From: Oscillatoria sp. FACHB-1406
GTDB taxonomy: Bacteria > Cyanobacteriota > Cyanobacteriia > Cyanobacteriales > Spirulinaceae
Direction: 5' to 3'
DNA length: 64,000 bases
Assembly (NCBI RefSeq): GCF_014698145.1
Contig: NZ_JACJSM010000010.1
Coordinates: forward strand, 62,001 to 126,000
This document shows, in pieces, positions 1-8,896 of the stretch; the first letter of the stretch is position 1; each line of letters begins with the position of its first letter. Both the position numbers and the translations under genes were made by a program. A model generated the notes under the pieces. The model did no database searches. It worked only from the letters and a program-made list of their open reading frames with translations, and was not told the DNA's origin.

Positions 1-1
1 T

Positions 2-76
2 AGCCTCCTTGGGATTGTTGCTTTCGCAATCCAAGCGGGTAACGATGGGGAGGCGATCGCCGCATTAGCCTTGTAA
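2..76 (+). CDS. 3' end of an unidentified gene (partial)
   Basis: A 24-codon open frame runs in from the window edge to a TAA at 74-76 and ends in GNDGEAIAALAL. It has no internal stop and contains a HIP1-like site, as local genes do. It is too short to assign a family. It could be the C-terminus of a plus-strand gene that begins before the window, or a chance open frame. Confidence 0.35.
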   Translation, partial: SLLGIVAFAIQAGNDGEAIAALAL

Positions 77-344
77 GGCTTGCAATCAATGCCGCGCGAG
101 TTTGATGAGCTATGGTTTATTCCGTGACAGGGAAGTATGTAAAGCTCGCTCGATTGGGGCGCGGCGATCGCTGATTATACCCTAAAAAGTTCTTGAAGCT
201 TTCACAGCGTTTAGGATGCTGGGCTTCATATATATCATACTACGGTTATGCTTCAAGCTTGTCAAGCTCTTTCCTATACAATCGGGTGAAACAGCCCCGA
301 TGGGGTTGAGAAACCCAAAGAACACACTGATTCCCGACGCACCG

Positions 345-1628
345 ATGAATTCTCGCCCGATCGAACTTGCTAAAGTGTTTCTGAAGCTCGGAACGATTGG
401 TTTTGGCGGCCCTGCGGCGCATATTGCGATGATGGAAGAAGAAGTCGTAACGCGCCGCCAATGGTTGACGCGATCGCATTTTCTCGATCTGTTGGGCGCA
501 ACAAACCTGATTCCCGGCCCCAATTCTACGGAAATGGCGATTCATATCGGCTATTCCTACGGCGGCTTGTCCGGACTCGCGATCGCGGGAATTTGCTTCA
601 TTTTTCCCGCCGTTCTCATCACCGCTTTCTGCGCTTGGCTTTACGTTAAATCGGGTACGCTCTTTTCTGCTGAATTCTTTCTCTACGGCATCAAACCTGC
701 TGTTTTAGCGATTATTTTAAATGCTTTATGGCGCTTAGGGAAAAAAGCGGTTAAAAATCGTCAATTAGCAATCATTGCCCTCGGTGTTGTGCCGTTACTG
801 CTGCTTGGGATGAATGAAGCGATCGCGCTTTTACTTGGAGGCATTATCGGGGCAGTATGGCTCAAAAGTACCCTCCCACCGGATAAAACCGCAGCGTTAC
901 TCGTAGCGGGATTGAATGGTAGCGCGATCGCGCGAACTACGGCAGTCTATGCCGCGCAAACAGTCGATCGCGTCGCTCCGTCCTTATGGCAAATTGGGTT
1001 ATTTTTCCTCAAAGTTGGCTCGGTATTATTCGGAAGCGGTTACGTTTTAATTGCCTTCCTGCAAGGGGAAGTCGTTGATAAATACGGTTGGCTGACGCAA
1101 CAAGAATTACTCGACGCGATCGCGATCGGACAATTCACTCCCGGTCCGGTACTTTCAACGGCTACCTTTATCGGTTATCTTATCGCTGGAATTCCCGGCG
1201 CAATCGTTGCAACAATCGGGATTTTTTTCCCTTCCTTTCTCTTCGTTGCGCTCTTAAACCCATTAATTCCTAAATTAAGAACATCGCAATGGACGGCTGC
1301 CTTTCTCGATGCGGTTAATGTGAGTGCGGTTGCTTTAATGGCTGTTGTCACCGTGCAACTCGCGATCGCAATTCTCTTGAAACCCTTCGCCAGTTTGCCC
1401 TTCGATCCGCTCGCCTTGTTAATTCTTGTTCTCGCTGCAATTGCTGCTTTTCGCTTTCAACTCAACGCCGCTTGGATTGTTTTAGGGGGAGGTATTCTCG
1501 GTTCTATTGCGTTCGGCTTACTCACTCCAGAAAGCCTCAAACCCTTGAAAGAAGCGATCGCATTATTGCATCCCATCCAACCGATGGCGATTGAAACCTG
1601 CCTTAACGTAACGGTTGCTATATCATGA
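345..1628 (+). CDS. chrA: Chromate transporter family protein (CHR, two-domain)
   Basis: About 427 residues, an inner-membrane protein. The family couples ion gradients to efflux of chromate; the substrate here is inferred from family only. Two homologous CHR halves are visible. The first has FGGPAAHIAMMEEEVV near residue 20 followed by NLIPGPNSTEMAIHIGY. The second has FGSGYVLIAFLQGEVV followed by GQFTPGPVLSTATFIGYL. Hydrophobic segments fill the rest. The length suits the long-chain type with fused halves. The frame is open back to 216, but the ATG at 345 fits the family N-terminus (MNSRPIELAKVF) better than 216 or 300. It stands alone, 66 bases before der. Confidence 0.85.
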   Translation: MNSRPIELAKVFLKLGTIGFGGPAAHIAMMEEEVVTRRQWLTRSHFLDLLGATNLIPGPNSTEMAIHIGYSYGGLSGLAIAGICFIFPAVLITAFCAWLYVKSGTLFSAEFFLYGIKPAVLAIILNALWRLGKKAVKNRQLAIIALGVVPLLLLGMNEAIALLLGGIIGAVWLKSTLPPDKTAALLVAGLNGSAIARTTAVYAAQTVDRVAPSLWQIGLFFLKVGSVLFGSGYVLIAFLQGEVVDKYGWLTQQELLDAIAIGQFTPGPVLSTATFIGYLIAGIPGAIVATIGIFFPSFLFVALLNPLIPKLRTSQWTAAFLDAVNVSAVALMAVVTVQLAIAILLKPFASLPFDPLALLILVLAAIAAFRFQLNAAWIVLGGGILGSIAFGLLTPESLKPLKEAIALLHPIQPMAIETCLNVTVAIS

Positions 1629-1694
1629 GGTAAAGTAGAACTCCCGCCAGAGCGGGACGCTTACCGCTTGTTTCCGCCCCTCTTTTAAATCGCT

Positions 1695-3053
1695 ATGCCT
1701 CTCCCCATCGTTGCTATTATCGGCCGTCCCAATGTCGGCAAATCCACCCTCGTTAACCGTTTCGCGGGTTCTCAGGAGGCTATCGTTCACGACGAAGCGG
1801 GGATTACGCGCGATCGCACCTATCAACCTGCATTTTGGCGCGATCGCAACTTTCTCGTCGTCGATACGGGCGGTTTGGTGTTCGATGACGATACGGAATT
1901 TTTGCCTCTCATTCGCGAACAAGCGATGGCGGCGCTGGCAGAATCCAAAGCTGCTATTTTTGTGGTAGACGGACAAAGCGGGCCGACTCCCGCTGACGAA
2001 GAAATCGCCCAATGGCTTCGCCTGCAAAGCGTTCCGGTGCTGTTGGCGGTGAATAAGTGCGAGTCTATCGAAGCGGGTGTGATTCAAGCGGCGCAATTTT
2101 GGGAGTTGAATTTAGGGGAACCCTATCCGGTTTCGGGAATTCATGGCAGCGGTACGGGAGAATTGCTCGATAAATTGGTTGAATATCTGCCTCTCCCCGA
2201 AGAAATTGAGGAAGCGCCGGAGTTAAAAATCGCGATCGTCGGCCGCCCGAATGTGGGAAAATCGACGCTGTTAAATACGCTAACCGGAGAGTCGCGCGCG
2301 ATCGTTAGCCCGATTTCTGGGACGACGCGCGATAGTATCGATATGGTGGTGGAACGCAACGGAAAAACCTACCGTTTGATCGATACGGCGGGGATTCGTC
2401 GCAAGAAAAATGTCGAATATGGGGCGGAATTTTTTGGCATCAATCGCGCGTTTAAAGCGATTCGGCGCTGCGATGTGGTGTTAATTGTCGTTGATGTTTT
2501 GGATGGTATTACCGAGCAAGATCAAAAGCTTGCCGATCGCATTATCGATGAAGGGCGCGCGGCGGTGATTGTGGCGAATAAGTGGGACGCGATCGAAAAA
2601 GATTCTTACACGATTTACGACTACGAAAAGAAGATTAAAGATCGTTTCTATTTCCTCGATTGGGCAGAAATTATTTTTATTAGCGCCAAAACCGGACAAC
2701 GCACTGAAAAAATCCTCGATTTGGTCGATAACGCTGCCGAACAACACCAACGTCGGGTTCCCACTGCTGTGATTAATGAAGTTTTACAAGAAGCGGTTTC
2801 CTGGCAGTCGCCGCCCACCAGTCGTCAGGGAAAACAAGGACGCATTTATTACGGTACGCAAGTCACCACGCAGCCGCCAACAATTGCGCTTTTTGTTAAC
2901 GATCCCAAACGTTTTAACGAAAGCTATCGCCGTTATATTCAAAGTCAGTTTCGCAGACAGCTTGGCTTTAGCGGTACGCCTTTACGCCTAATTTGGCGCG
3001 GCAAGAAGGAACGCGAAGTCGAAAGAACTGTTAACCGTGCCACGCGAGTTTAG
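1695..3053 (+). CDS. der: Ribosome biogenesis GTPase Der (EngA)
   Basis: 452 residues with two tandem GTPase domains and a C-terminal KH-like domain, the arrangement found only in Der. The first P-loop GRPNVGKST is near residue 10, with DTGG and NKCE following. The second GRPNVGKST is near residue 182, with DTAGIRRK and NKWD. The basic C-terminus includes [20 protein letters not shown], typical of Der. It acts in the cytoplasm in 50S subunit maturation and is usually essential. The ATG at 1695 is the natural start because the first G domain begins at once. It is probably transcribed alone or with the upstream transporter. Confidence 0.97.
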   Translation: MPLPIVAIIGRPNVGKSTLVNRFAGSQEAIVHDEAGITRDRTYQPAFWRDRNFLVVDTGGLVFDDDTEFLPLIREQAMAALAESKAAIFVVDGQSGPTPADEEIAQWLRLQSVPVLLAVNKCESIEAGVIQAAQFWELNLGEPYPVSGIHGSGTGELLDKLVEYLPLPEEIEEAPELKIAIVGRPNVGKSTLLNTLTGESRAIVSPISGTTRDSIDMVVERNGKTYRLIDTAGIRRKKNVEYGAEFFGINRAFKAIRRCDVVLIVVDVLDGITEQDQKLADRIIDEGRAAVIVANKWDAIEKDSYTIYDYEKKIKDRFYFLDWAEIIFISAKTGQRTEKILDLVDNAAEQHQRRVPTAVINEVLQEAVSWQSPPTSRQGKQGRIYYGTQVTTQPPTIALFVNDPKRFNESYRRYIQSQFRRQLGFSGTPLRLIWRGKKEREVERTVNRATRV

Positions 3054-3116
3054 AGCTTCGGTTGAGCAGCCATTATTGACCGCTCGCTGTTAAACTAATA
3101 ACCGATCGCTGATTAA

Positions 3117-4034
3117 TTGTTGACTGGATCGATGCTAGGAATTCGGCAAAATTTAGATTTCAAAAGAGAAAAAAGAGATTGGTTTCGCTTAGCCTTGCAA
3201 CTACGCGGGTCGGTGATTTCCGGAATCTGGCTGAGATTGCTCGTCTGCGTTGCTTTTGGTTATTTTATCTCCTTACTTTACAACCGAGGCTATCCCGTCT
3301 ATATCTCCGTTTTAAGCGGGTTAGTACCTTCGCTCGTTCTCGGTTTGCTGTTGGTTTTTCGGACAAATACTGCCTACGAACGCTATTGGGAAGGGCGTAA
3401 ATGTTGGGGTTCGATCGTAAATTCTGCTAATAACATTGCCTCTCAAATCTGGGTAGCAGTAAAAGAAAAGGAACCGGAAGATCGGGAGGAGAAAAAAGCT
3501 TTTGTGCGTTTGTTGGTGGCTTTTGCGATCGCGACTAAGTTGCACCTGCGACTGCAACCGCCCGATCGCGAACTGGAACGATTTTTAACGCCGCAGCAAT
3601 TCGAGGCATTGCAAAGATTGAATAGTCCTCCCCTCCAAATTATCTTTTTGATTCGCCATTACCTCCAAAAACAGCACTCGCGCGATTGTATTAATAGCGA
3701 ACAATTAACCGCTATCTTTAAACTACTCGACTCTCTTGTTGATAGTTTAGGGGCGTGCGAACGCATTTTAAAAACGCCCATTCCTTTAGCTTATACGATT
3801 CACCTCAAGCAGTTATTGATCTTATACTGTTTGGCACTTCCGTTTCAAATGGTGAAAGATTTGGGCTTATGGACGGGGCTAGTGGTGGGTGCAATTAGTT
3901 TTGCAGTATTTGGGATCGAAGAAATTGGAATTGAGATTGAAAATCCTTTTGGTTACGATCCAAACGATCTGCCGTTAGATGCGGTTTGCAGTAACTTAGA
4001 GCGCAACATCGAGGATTTATTAACTTTGGGTTAG
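3117..4034 (+). CDS. Bestrophin family ion channel (UPF0187)
   Basis: 305 residues, or 300 if the ATG at 3132 is used instead of the TTG at 3117. The pattern is that of bacterial bestrophin homologues: an N-terminal hydrophobic pair, then the conserved stretch LLLVFRTNTAYERYWEGRKCWG, a charged cytoplasmic helical region, and a second hydrophobic part (LILYCLALPFQMV...GLVVGAISFAVFGIEEIGIEIENPFG) ending in the acidic ENPFGYDPNDLPLDAVC motif. Family members form pentameric anion or cation channels in the inner membrane. In some cyanobacteria and algae they are linked to thylakoid ion balance or bicarbonate, but nothing here fixes the ion. It stands alone, 63 bases after der. Confidence 0.85.
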   Translation: MLTGSMLGIRQNLDFKREKRDWFRLALQLRGSVISGIWLRLLVCVAFGYFISLLYNRGYPVYISVLSGLVPSLVLGLLLVFRTNTAYERYWEGRKCWGSIVNSANNIASQIWVAVKEKEPEDREEKKAFVRLLVAFAIATKLHLRLQPPDRELERFLTPQQFEALQRLNSPPLQIIFLIRHYLQKQHSRDCINSEQLTAIFKLLDSLVDSLGACERILKTPIPLAYTIHLKQLLILYCLALPFQMVKDLGLWTGLVVGAISFAVFGIEEIGIEIENPFGYDPNDLPLDAVCSNLERNIEDLLTLG

Positions 4035-4052
4035 AAAAAAGCAATGGGGAAT

Positions 4053-4139
4053 GAATGGCACTGACTTAAAGCTCATAAAGGGGGGTTTTAAAAGAGAAGA
4101 TTGCTGTAAAAGCAATCGTTTTTAGGGTAAAACCGCCCC
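4053..4139. repeat. Repeat end plus long hairpin after the bestrophin gene
   Basis: Bases 4053-4064 (GAATGGCACTGA) plus the following CTTAA are identical to one end of the MITE-like element at 61764-61835. Downstream, 4080-4090 (GGGGGGTTTTA) pairs, with one bulge, with 4128-4139 (TAAAACCGCCCC), and GATTGC/GCAATC (4099-4104, 4112-4117) pairs inside it. The hairpin may end bestrophin transcription or be the remains of a small mobile element. Confidence 0.5.
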
Positions 4140-4174
4140 GACAATCCTAACTTAACTTGTCACTCATAATTTAA

Positions 4175-5053
4175 ATGGATTTACTGCGATCGCTCCCCAT
4201 TGGACTCTATCTCGAAAAACCGACAACTTGGTTGCACCACATCGATCCGCGCGTCAAACTTTTTTGGCTGCTAAGTTTTCTGTTTGCGCCCGTCCTCGCT
4301 ACCTTAGAATGGCGCATCGGACTCGTTTTGATTCTCGTCGCTTTAACCATTAGTGCAAGAATTCCTTGGCGCGTGTGGAAGCAGCAAATGGGATGGTTGT
4401 TGGCGATCGGTTTTTTTGCATTTATTATTACCGCAATTACGCCCGACGGATTGGGAATCGACTATCAACAACGCCTTCCTGCGAGCGGTTTGGAATTGCC
4501 CCAACCTACGTCTTACCAATATGTGGTTTATAAGGCCGGAAAAGTGTTAGTAACGCGGCGATCGCTCGATTTAGCCATTCGCCTCAGTACGATTCTGTTT
4601 ATCTTAATTTATAGCAGCAGCCTTTTTTTACTCACCACAGCACCCGAAGAAATTACCGCAGCCCTGGAATATTTTATGCAACCGTTGAAGCGTTTTAAAG
4701 TGCCGGTAACGGAAATTATTCTGACGTTAACGCTCTCGCTGCGCTTCATTCCGTTAGTGTTAGAAGAGATTCAAAATTTAGCGCGATCGATTAATACCCG
4801 CGCCATTGAATGGAAAAAACTCGGACTGCGGAAAAGTTTATCTGTTTGGTTGATTGTCGCCGATCGCCTCCTCGAAAATCTACTCGCGCGCGCCGAACAA
4901 ATCGCAGTTGCAATGGATGTCCGGGGATTCACCAGTCCCAATCGCCATCGCGTTCAGTGGCACATCCTGCGTTTCCGGGCAGTAGATTGGCTCGCGATCG
5001 CAGTTCTTGTGGGGTTCTGGAGTGCTAGACTGCTTTGGGGCGGCGTTGAATAA
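4175..5053 (+). CDS. EcfT/CbiQ-type transmembrane protein of an energy-coupling-factor transporter
   Basis: 292 residues with five or six hydrophobic segments. The opening LEKPTTWLHHIDPRVKLFWLL matches EcfT/CbiQ, as do the two coupling-helix regions ending in NTRAIEW and AMDVRGF, where Ala-Arg-Gly-type motifs contact the ATPases. The T component docks a substrate-binding S protein to the two ATPases. No ATPase or S component lies nearby, so it probably serves a shared ECF module encoded elsewhere, as is usual in cyanobacteria. The vitamin or metal transported cannot be read from this gene. The ATG at 4175 fits the family start. Confidence 0.85.
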   Translation: MDLLRSLPIGLYLEKPTTWLHHIDPRVKLFWLLSFLFAPVLATLEWRIGLVLILVALTISARIPWRVWKQQMGWLLAIGFFAFIITAITPDGLGIDYQQRLPASGLELPQPTSYQYVVYKAGKVLVTRRSLDLAIRLSTILFILIYSSSLFLLTTAPEEITAALEYFMQPLKRFKVPVTEIILTLTLSLRFIPLVLEEIQNLARSINTRAIEWKKLGLRKSLSVWLIVADRLLENLLARAEQIAVAMDVRGFTSPNRHRVQWHILRFRAVDWLAIAVLVGFWSARLLWGGVE

Positions 5054-5085
5054 TGTGAGTTCGATGGACGAGAAACTACTCTGAA

Positions 5086-5120
5086 TTGACATACTCCCCA
5101 ACCTCAAGGCACGGGGATTC
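5086..5120 (-). mobile_element. IS200/IS605-type right end
   Basis: Read on the minus strand, the segment has the conserved right-end layout of IS200/IS605 elements: GAATCCCCGTGCCTTGAGG, then a run GTTGGGGAGTATGTCAA, with a CCCC...GGGG pairing. It sits directly downstream of the TnpB remnant, where a full element would carry its right end and the 3' part of the omega (re) RNA. Confidence 0.7.
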
Positions 5121-5459
5121 TAATTCAGGGTTCGCAGAAATCCACTTGCCATATTGGGTTTCCCCTCAATGGTAGAGGCAGTCTTCTCCCCATGCTTTCC
5201 CTCTTTCAAGGCAGATTCCCAATGCCCTTGGGTACTGTTATTTTGCCACTCAACGCCTAGTAATTTCATCCCTTTGTACAAAATATTCAAAGCCGCATTT
5301 GTATCACGACAAATCTCAACTTTGCAATTAGGGCATGAATGGGGTCTAGTGCTAAAACACTTTTCTGTGCTTATGGTAATTATTTGATTGGAGTTTAGCA
5401 CCCTTGACTCGTTTTTTACTCAGACGGCATTGAGCTTTTTTGAGTCGCTTTTCTGATAC
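5120..5459 (-). pseudogene. Degraded TnpB (IS605 OrfB) transposase remnant
   Basis: On the minus strand the last 93 codons (GTG at 5401) hold the TnpB zinc-finger tail CPNCKVEI followed by the RuvC-III motif CRDTNAALNIL. Just upstream, in a different frame, bases 5459-5390 read SEKRLKKAQCRLSKKRVKGAKL, which resembles the basic helix after RuvC-I of TnpB. The central part is missing and the two pieces are out of frame, so the gene is dead. Upstream it stops exactly at the inverted-repeat element 5456-5563. The intact right end lies at 5086-5120. Confidence 0.8.
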
Positions 5460-5563
5460 CAAATCCGGTTTTCATACCCAACTTATTCGAGAAGCTATAA
5501 TTCTTGCAATAGAAAGGATTTGGTCGATTTTAATAAATGGGTTGTGGCAACCGGATTTAGTAT
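5456..5563. mobile_element. MITE-like element with 15-base inverted ends
   Basis: The ends ATACCAAATCCGGTT (5456-5470) and AACCGGATTTAGTAT (5549-5563) are inverted copies with one mismatch, 108 bases apart end to end. There is no coding capacity. One end is the exact point where the TnpB remnant stops, so insertion of this element probably broke the transposase gene. No clear target duplication can be seen. Confidence 0.65.
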
Positions 5564-5591
5564 GACTTCCGTCATAGTAAAACAGTTCTAA

Positions 5592-5608
5592 TGTACTGAT
5601 CCAGTACA
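5592..5608. repeat. Perfect palindrome TGTACTG-ATC-CAGTACA
   Basis: A seven-base stem with a three-base loop. It is the first of three close palindromes between the MITE and the tRNA. The GTACTG/CAGTAC core is related to that of the next one. Confidence 0.6.
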
Positions 5609-5640
5609 GCGAGAGGGCTGAAAGCTAGCCAATACATGGG

Positions 5641-5680
5641 TACTGAAGTGATACTGATTCTTTGCAGTATCACTTCAGTA
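5641..5680. repeat. Perfect 16-base inverted repeat with 8-base loop
   Basis: TACTGAAGTGATACTG at 5641-5656 is exactly complementary to CAGTATCACTTCAGTA at 5665-5680, with loop ATTCTTTG. No T-run follows on either strand, so it is not a standard terminator. Confidence 0.75.
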
Positions 5681-5727
5681 TCAAAATCTCCCCTCATTCC
5701 AACTTTCCCAACCTACTTCCCCAAACG

Positions 5728-5776
5728 CTATAAAGCCCTGGAAGTGCGACGGTTAGGACATTCCAGGGCTTTATAG
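5728..5776 (-). terminator. Perfect 16-base hairpin directly after tRNA-Arg (possible terminator)
   Basis: CTATAAAGCCCTGGAA (5728-5743) is the exact complement of TTCCAGGGCTTTATAG (5761-5776), with a 17-base loop. It begins four bases past the tRNA 3' end on the minus strand and so would form in the primary transcript. The U-tract of a classical terminator is absent, so a processing or stability element is as likely. Confidence 0.5.
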
Positions 5777-5780
5777 TTAA

Positions 5781-5854
5781 CGGGTGCGGCAGGACTCGAA
5801 CCTGCGGCAAACTGCTTAGAAGGCAGCTACTCTATCCACCTGAGTTACGCACCC
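5781..5854 (-). tRNA. trnR-TCT: tRNA-Arg (anticodon TCT)
   Basis: The minus strand folds as a 74-base cloverleaf. The acceptor GGGTGCG pairs with CGCACCC, and the discriminator is G. The T arm contains GGTTCGAGTCC. The anticodon arm GCTGC-CTTCTAA-GCAGT carries anticodon TCT, which reads AGA/AGG arginine codons. CCA is not encoded. It lies between the palindromes and the probable origin. Confidence 0.95.
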
Positions 5855-5944
5855 CTGCGCTCGAGCGAGCTTTGAATATTCTATCCGAATCGATACAGAC
5901 AAAGCAATTATGATTAAGAATCTCTGAAAAGCTCCACTGTATAA

Positions 5945-6120
5945 TAATTGTGGACTGTCAGCCGAGGAACGGGGGTTCGAGCGAGCGCGCTTGTGGAAAA
6001 ACTGTGGAAAACTCGGAGCGATCGCGCCACCGGTAGGTGTAGGAGTTATTTATGTTCCTCGAAAGTGCGAAAACTGAAGATTTAAACGCGATCGCACTTT
6101 CTCCTCAGTTTTCCACAGGA
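5945..6120. other. Probable chromosomal replication origin (oriC) beside dnaA
   Basis: Three perfect TTTTCCACA DnaA boxes are present: 5992-6000 and 6003-6011 on the minus strand (read as TGTGGAAAA) and 6109-6117 on the plus strand. A weaker site (AATTGTGGA) lies near 5948. TTTTCCACA is the box form known from cyanobacterial origins. Interleaved inverted repeats GAAAGTGCGA/TCGCACTTTC (6061-6070, 6092-6101) and AAAACTGA/TCAGTTTT lie between the boxes. The region is non-coding and next to the 3' end of dnaA. Strand-skew data would be needed to prove it. Confidence 0.7.
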
Positions 6121-6159
6121 ACGTAAGTAAAGACTCGCTCCCAACCGCTTTAAAAAGTT

Positions 6160-7542
6160 TTAAATCGTATCGGTTTTCGATCGCCGACAGGCGAGATTGA
6201 TGCGATCGCTCAATTGTAAGATCGTTTGATTGAGACTCGCATCTTGCTCGATCGCCTGCTCGATCTTATCGCAGCTATACATCACCGTCGTATGATCTTT
6301 ACCGCCAAATGCTTCCCCAATTCCGGGTAAGCTCATATCCGTATGCTGCCGCATCAAATACATCCCCACCTGGCGCGCAAAACTAATTTCCCGGCGGCGG
6401 GAACTACTTTTTAAAGCTTCTATCGAAATTTTAAACGCTGCCGACACTTCCTCTAAAATCACCTCGGGCGAAGCAGGAATCGTCTCGCTGGGCGGATTTA
6501 AGATCGGGGCAATATTTTTAACCGTCATCGGCAACCCAGAAATCGAAATATAAGCCACCGTCCGAATCAAAGCGCCTTCTAATTCCCGAATATTCGAGGT
6601 GTAACGGCTGGCAATATATTCAATAATCTCGCGCGGCAGTCGCATATTTTCATACTCTGCCTTTTTCTGCAAAATTGCCATGCGCGTCTCTAAATCGGGC
6701 GTTTGAATATCGGCAATCAATCCCATCGAAAAGCGAGAACAAAGGCGTTCTTGCAAGCGAGGAATCTGATTGGGAGGACGATCTGCCGCTAATACCACTT
6801 GCTTTCCCGTTTCGTGGAGCGTATTAAAAGTATAGAAAAATTCTTCTTGGGTGTATTCCTTCCCTTCAATAAACTGAATATCGTCTACTAATAACACCTC
6901 TACGGCGCGGTAGCGATCGCGAAAACTCTGCAAGCTATCTTTACGAATCGCGGCGATTAAATCGTTAGTAAACTTTTCGCAGGAAACATAAAAGACCTTC
7001 GTTTCTGGGTCAATTTCTAAGCGATAATGCCCGATCGCTTGCATTAAATGGGTTTTCCCCAAACCGACTCCCCCGCAAAGGAATAAGGGGTTAAATTCGC
7101 GTCCCGGCGACTCAGCGACAGCAAGCGCGGCGGCATGAGCCATGCGATTAGTTGGTCCAACGACAAAGCGAGAAAAGACATATTTACTATTAAATTCGCT
7201 CCGGCGCTGTTGGCGATCGACAACAAGATCGCTAGAAGCGTTAACAGTCGGTATCGACCAATATAAATCGGCATCTCCTGTTTCCGAAGCGCCCTGAGAT
7301 CCTGCCGCTATTACGCGAATTTCTAACGGACGCGCGAGAATTTCTTCCACTGTATCGGCGATCGTTTTCAGGTAATGTTTTTGCAACCAATTGCGAGCAA
7401 AAGGGTTAAGCGCGCAAATTGTCAAGCTTGTTTCGGTCATTTCGATCGCCGTCGCCGTCTTCACCCAAGTTTCAAACGTAGGCTGAGGAAGTTGAAGTTG
7501 CAGGCGTTCGAGGACTTGACTCCAGAGTTGTTGTGGGGACAT
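6160..7542 (-). CDS. dnaA: Chromosomal replication initiator protein DnaA
   Basis: About 460 residues. The N-terminal domain starts [27 protein letters not shown], followed by a variable linker. The AAA+ domain opens with [16 protein letters not shown] and has Walker [16 protein letters not shown] and the Walker B-type [13 protein letters not shown]. The C-terminal helix-turn-helix has the DnaA signature [17 protein letters not shown]. It binds DnaA boxes and melts oriC. The frame is open to a TTG at 7608, but the ATG at 7542 matches the family start. The probable origin lies past its 3' end. def is divergent, sharing the upstream interval. Confidence 0.97.
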   Translation of the reverse strand: MSPQQLWSQVLERLQLQLPQPTFETWVKTATAIEMTETSLTICALNPFARNWLQKHYLKTIADTVEEILARPLEIRVIAAGSQGASETGDADLYWSIPTVNASSDLVVDRQQRRSEFNSKYVFSRFVVGPTNRMAHAAALAVAESPGREFNPLFLCGGVGLGKTHLMQAIGHYRLEIDPETKVFYVSCEKFTNDLIAAIRKDSLQSFRDRYRAVEVLLVDDIQFIEGKEYTQEEFFYTFNTLHETGKQVVLAADRPPNQIPRLQERLCSRFSMGLIADIQTPDLETRMAILQKKAEYENMRLPREIIEYIASRYTSNIRELEGALIRTVAYISISGLPMTVKNIAPILNPPSETIPASPEVILEEVSAAFKISIEALKSSSRRREISFARQVGMYLMRQHTDMSLPGIGEAFGGKDHTTVMYSCDKIEQAIEQDASLNQTILQLSDRINLACRRSKTDTI

Positions 7543-7667
7543 CGCACTGAGCGGAGGCGGGAGGATAGGGGTTGAAATAGCGATCGTAGCAGGGAAAGTG
7601 GCGCACAATAGAAGGGTTGTGACTCTTGCGCAAAGAAAATTGCTTAGCTCGGCGCGCTCTATAAATT

Positions 7668-8225
7668 ATGACCCAACTCCTCGAACTTGCACTCTTGGGA
7701 AATCCGATTTTGCGGCAATCCGCCCAAAAGGTAGAGAGTATTGAGACTCCCGACGTTCAACAGTTTATCGATCGCTTAATCGCAACGGCGGCGGCGAGTC
7801 ATGGCGTTGGGATTGCCGCCCCCCAAGCTCGGACTTCATCGCGCTTGTTTATTGTCGCCTCTCGTCCGAATCCGCGCTATCCCCACGCACCGGAGATGGA
7901 ACCGACGGCGATGATTAACCCGAAAATCTTGTCTTGGGGCGATCGCGTCGTCAAGGATTGGGAAGGATGTTTGAGCGTACCGGGATTGCGAGGATTAGTC
8001 CCGCGCCACGACGAGATTGAAGTAGAATACCGCGATCGCGGCGGCAATTTGCAGCATCAAATTCTCACCGGATTTGTGGCGCGGATTTTTCAGCACGAAC
8101 TCGACCATCTCGATGGCATCCTGTTTATCGATCGCGTCGAAACGACGCGGGATTTATACAGCGAAGCCGAATATCAGCGATTGTTAAACCTACAGCAGCC
8201 ATTTGGGGGAAGTCAACCAAAATAA
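7668..8225 (+). CDS. def: Peptide deformylase
   Basis: 185 residues. All three catalytic motifs are present: GVGIAAPQ (motif 1), EGCLSVPG with the metal-binding Cys (motif 2) and QHELDHLDG with both His ligands and the catalytic Glu (motif 3). It removes the formyl group from new polypeptides in the cytoplasm. It is divergent from dnaA. Its last 36 bases overlap the 3' end of the convergent sixA gene. Confidence 0.96.
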   Translation: MTQLLELALLGNPILRQSAQKVESIETPDVQQFIDRLIATAAASHGVGIAAPQARTSSRLFIVASRPNPRYPHAPEMEPTAMINPKILSWGDRVVKDWEGCLSVPGLRGLVPRHDEIEVEYRDRGGNLQHQILTGFVARIFQHELDHLDGILFIDRVETTRDLYSEAEYQRLLNLQQPFGGSQPK

Positions 8226-8675
8226 TTCGCTTTGCCCCACGAGCGAACTGCTTTCAGGAAGTTTTAGCCCGATAACACCCGATTTTTTCAGAACCAGCTT
8301 TTCCCTAATTTCGCCCCACAGCAGCAATTCTGCCCAATTGCCGAGATCGGGCTGATGTCCGACGAGGGCGAGGCGAGTGTCGGATTGTTCGGCCAGCCAT
8401 TTTAAACCGATTTGGGGATCGGTATCGGGAGCGAGGGCAGGGAATTCTTCGAGGTGGGGGGATAAACCCGCTTTACGGAGAATGACGGCAGTTTCGCGGG
8501 CGCGAGGGAGGGGACTGGTGACGATGCGATCGCAGCGCAAACCGAGGGCGGTAAGGCGTTTCGCAACTTTCTTTGTTTTTTTGCGTCCGAGGTTAATTAG
8601 CGGGCGTTGGTCGTCGTCAGCGTAAGTGCCGCGTTCTGCGGCAATACCGTGGCGAATGAGGTAGAGTTCTCGCAT
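8190..8675 (-). CDS. sixA: Phosphohistidine phosphatase SixA-like (histidine phosphatase superfamily)
   Basis: 161 residues. The catalytic RHG is in MRELYLIRHGIAAERG at the N-terminus, followed by TSPLPRARETA and the second catalytic His in LALVGHQPDLG. This short single-domain form is that of SixA, which dephosphorylates histidine phosphotransfer proteins in E. coli; the target in cyanobacteria is unknown. It converges on def with a 36-base overlap of the 3' ends, which could allow antisense interplay. Confidence 0.88.
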   Translation of the reverse strand: MRELYLIRHGIAAERGTYADDDQRPLINLGRKKTKKVAKRLTALGLRCDRIVTSPLPRARETAVILRKAGLSPHLEEFPALAPDTDPQIGLKWLAEQSDTRLALVGHQPDLGNWAELLLWGEIREKLVLKKSGVIGLKLPESSSLVGQSELFWLTSPKWLL

Positions 8676-8896
8676 GGGGATTGAGAAGGAGCAATCTAAA
8701 ACAGTGATGATAATAATTATTTAATGTAGTGGAATGTTATTTTACATGAGGCTTCGTATTGGGGGAGCCATTGGGTAATATTTCGACCGGAAGCCGAGCT
8801 TGCGCCGAAAATGAGGATAAAACATTAGGGAAAGCACGCTACCTCTGACAAGATCGCGAGACAACCGTCCGCTGGAGAAGCTACGATAGGGAAGGG

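Noticed and set aside
5154-5387. 77-codon plus-strand frame opposite the TnpB remnant
   Set aside because: Antisense shadow; the minus strand carries recognisable TnpB motifs.
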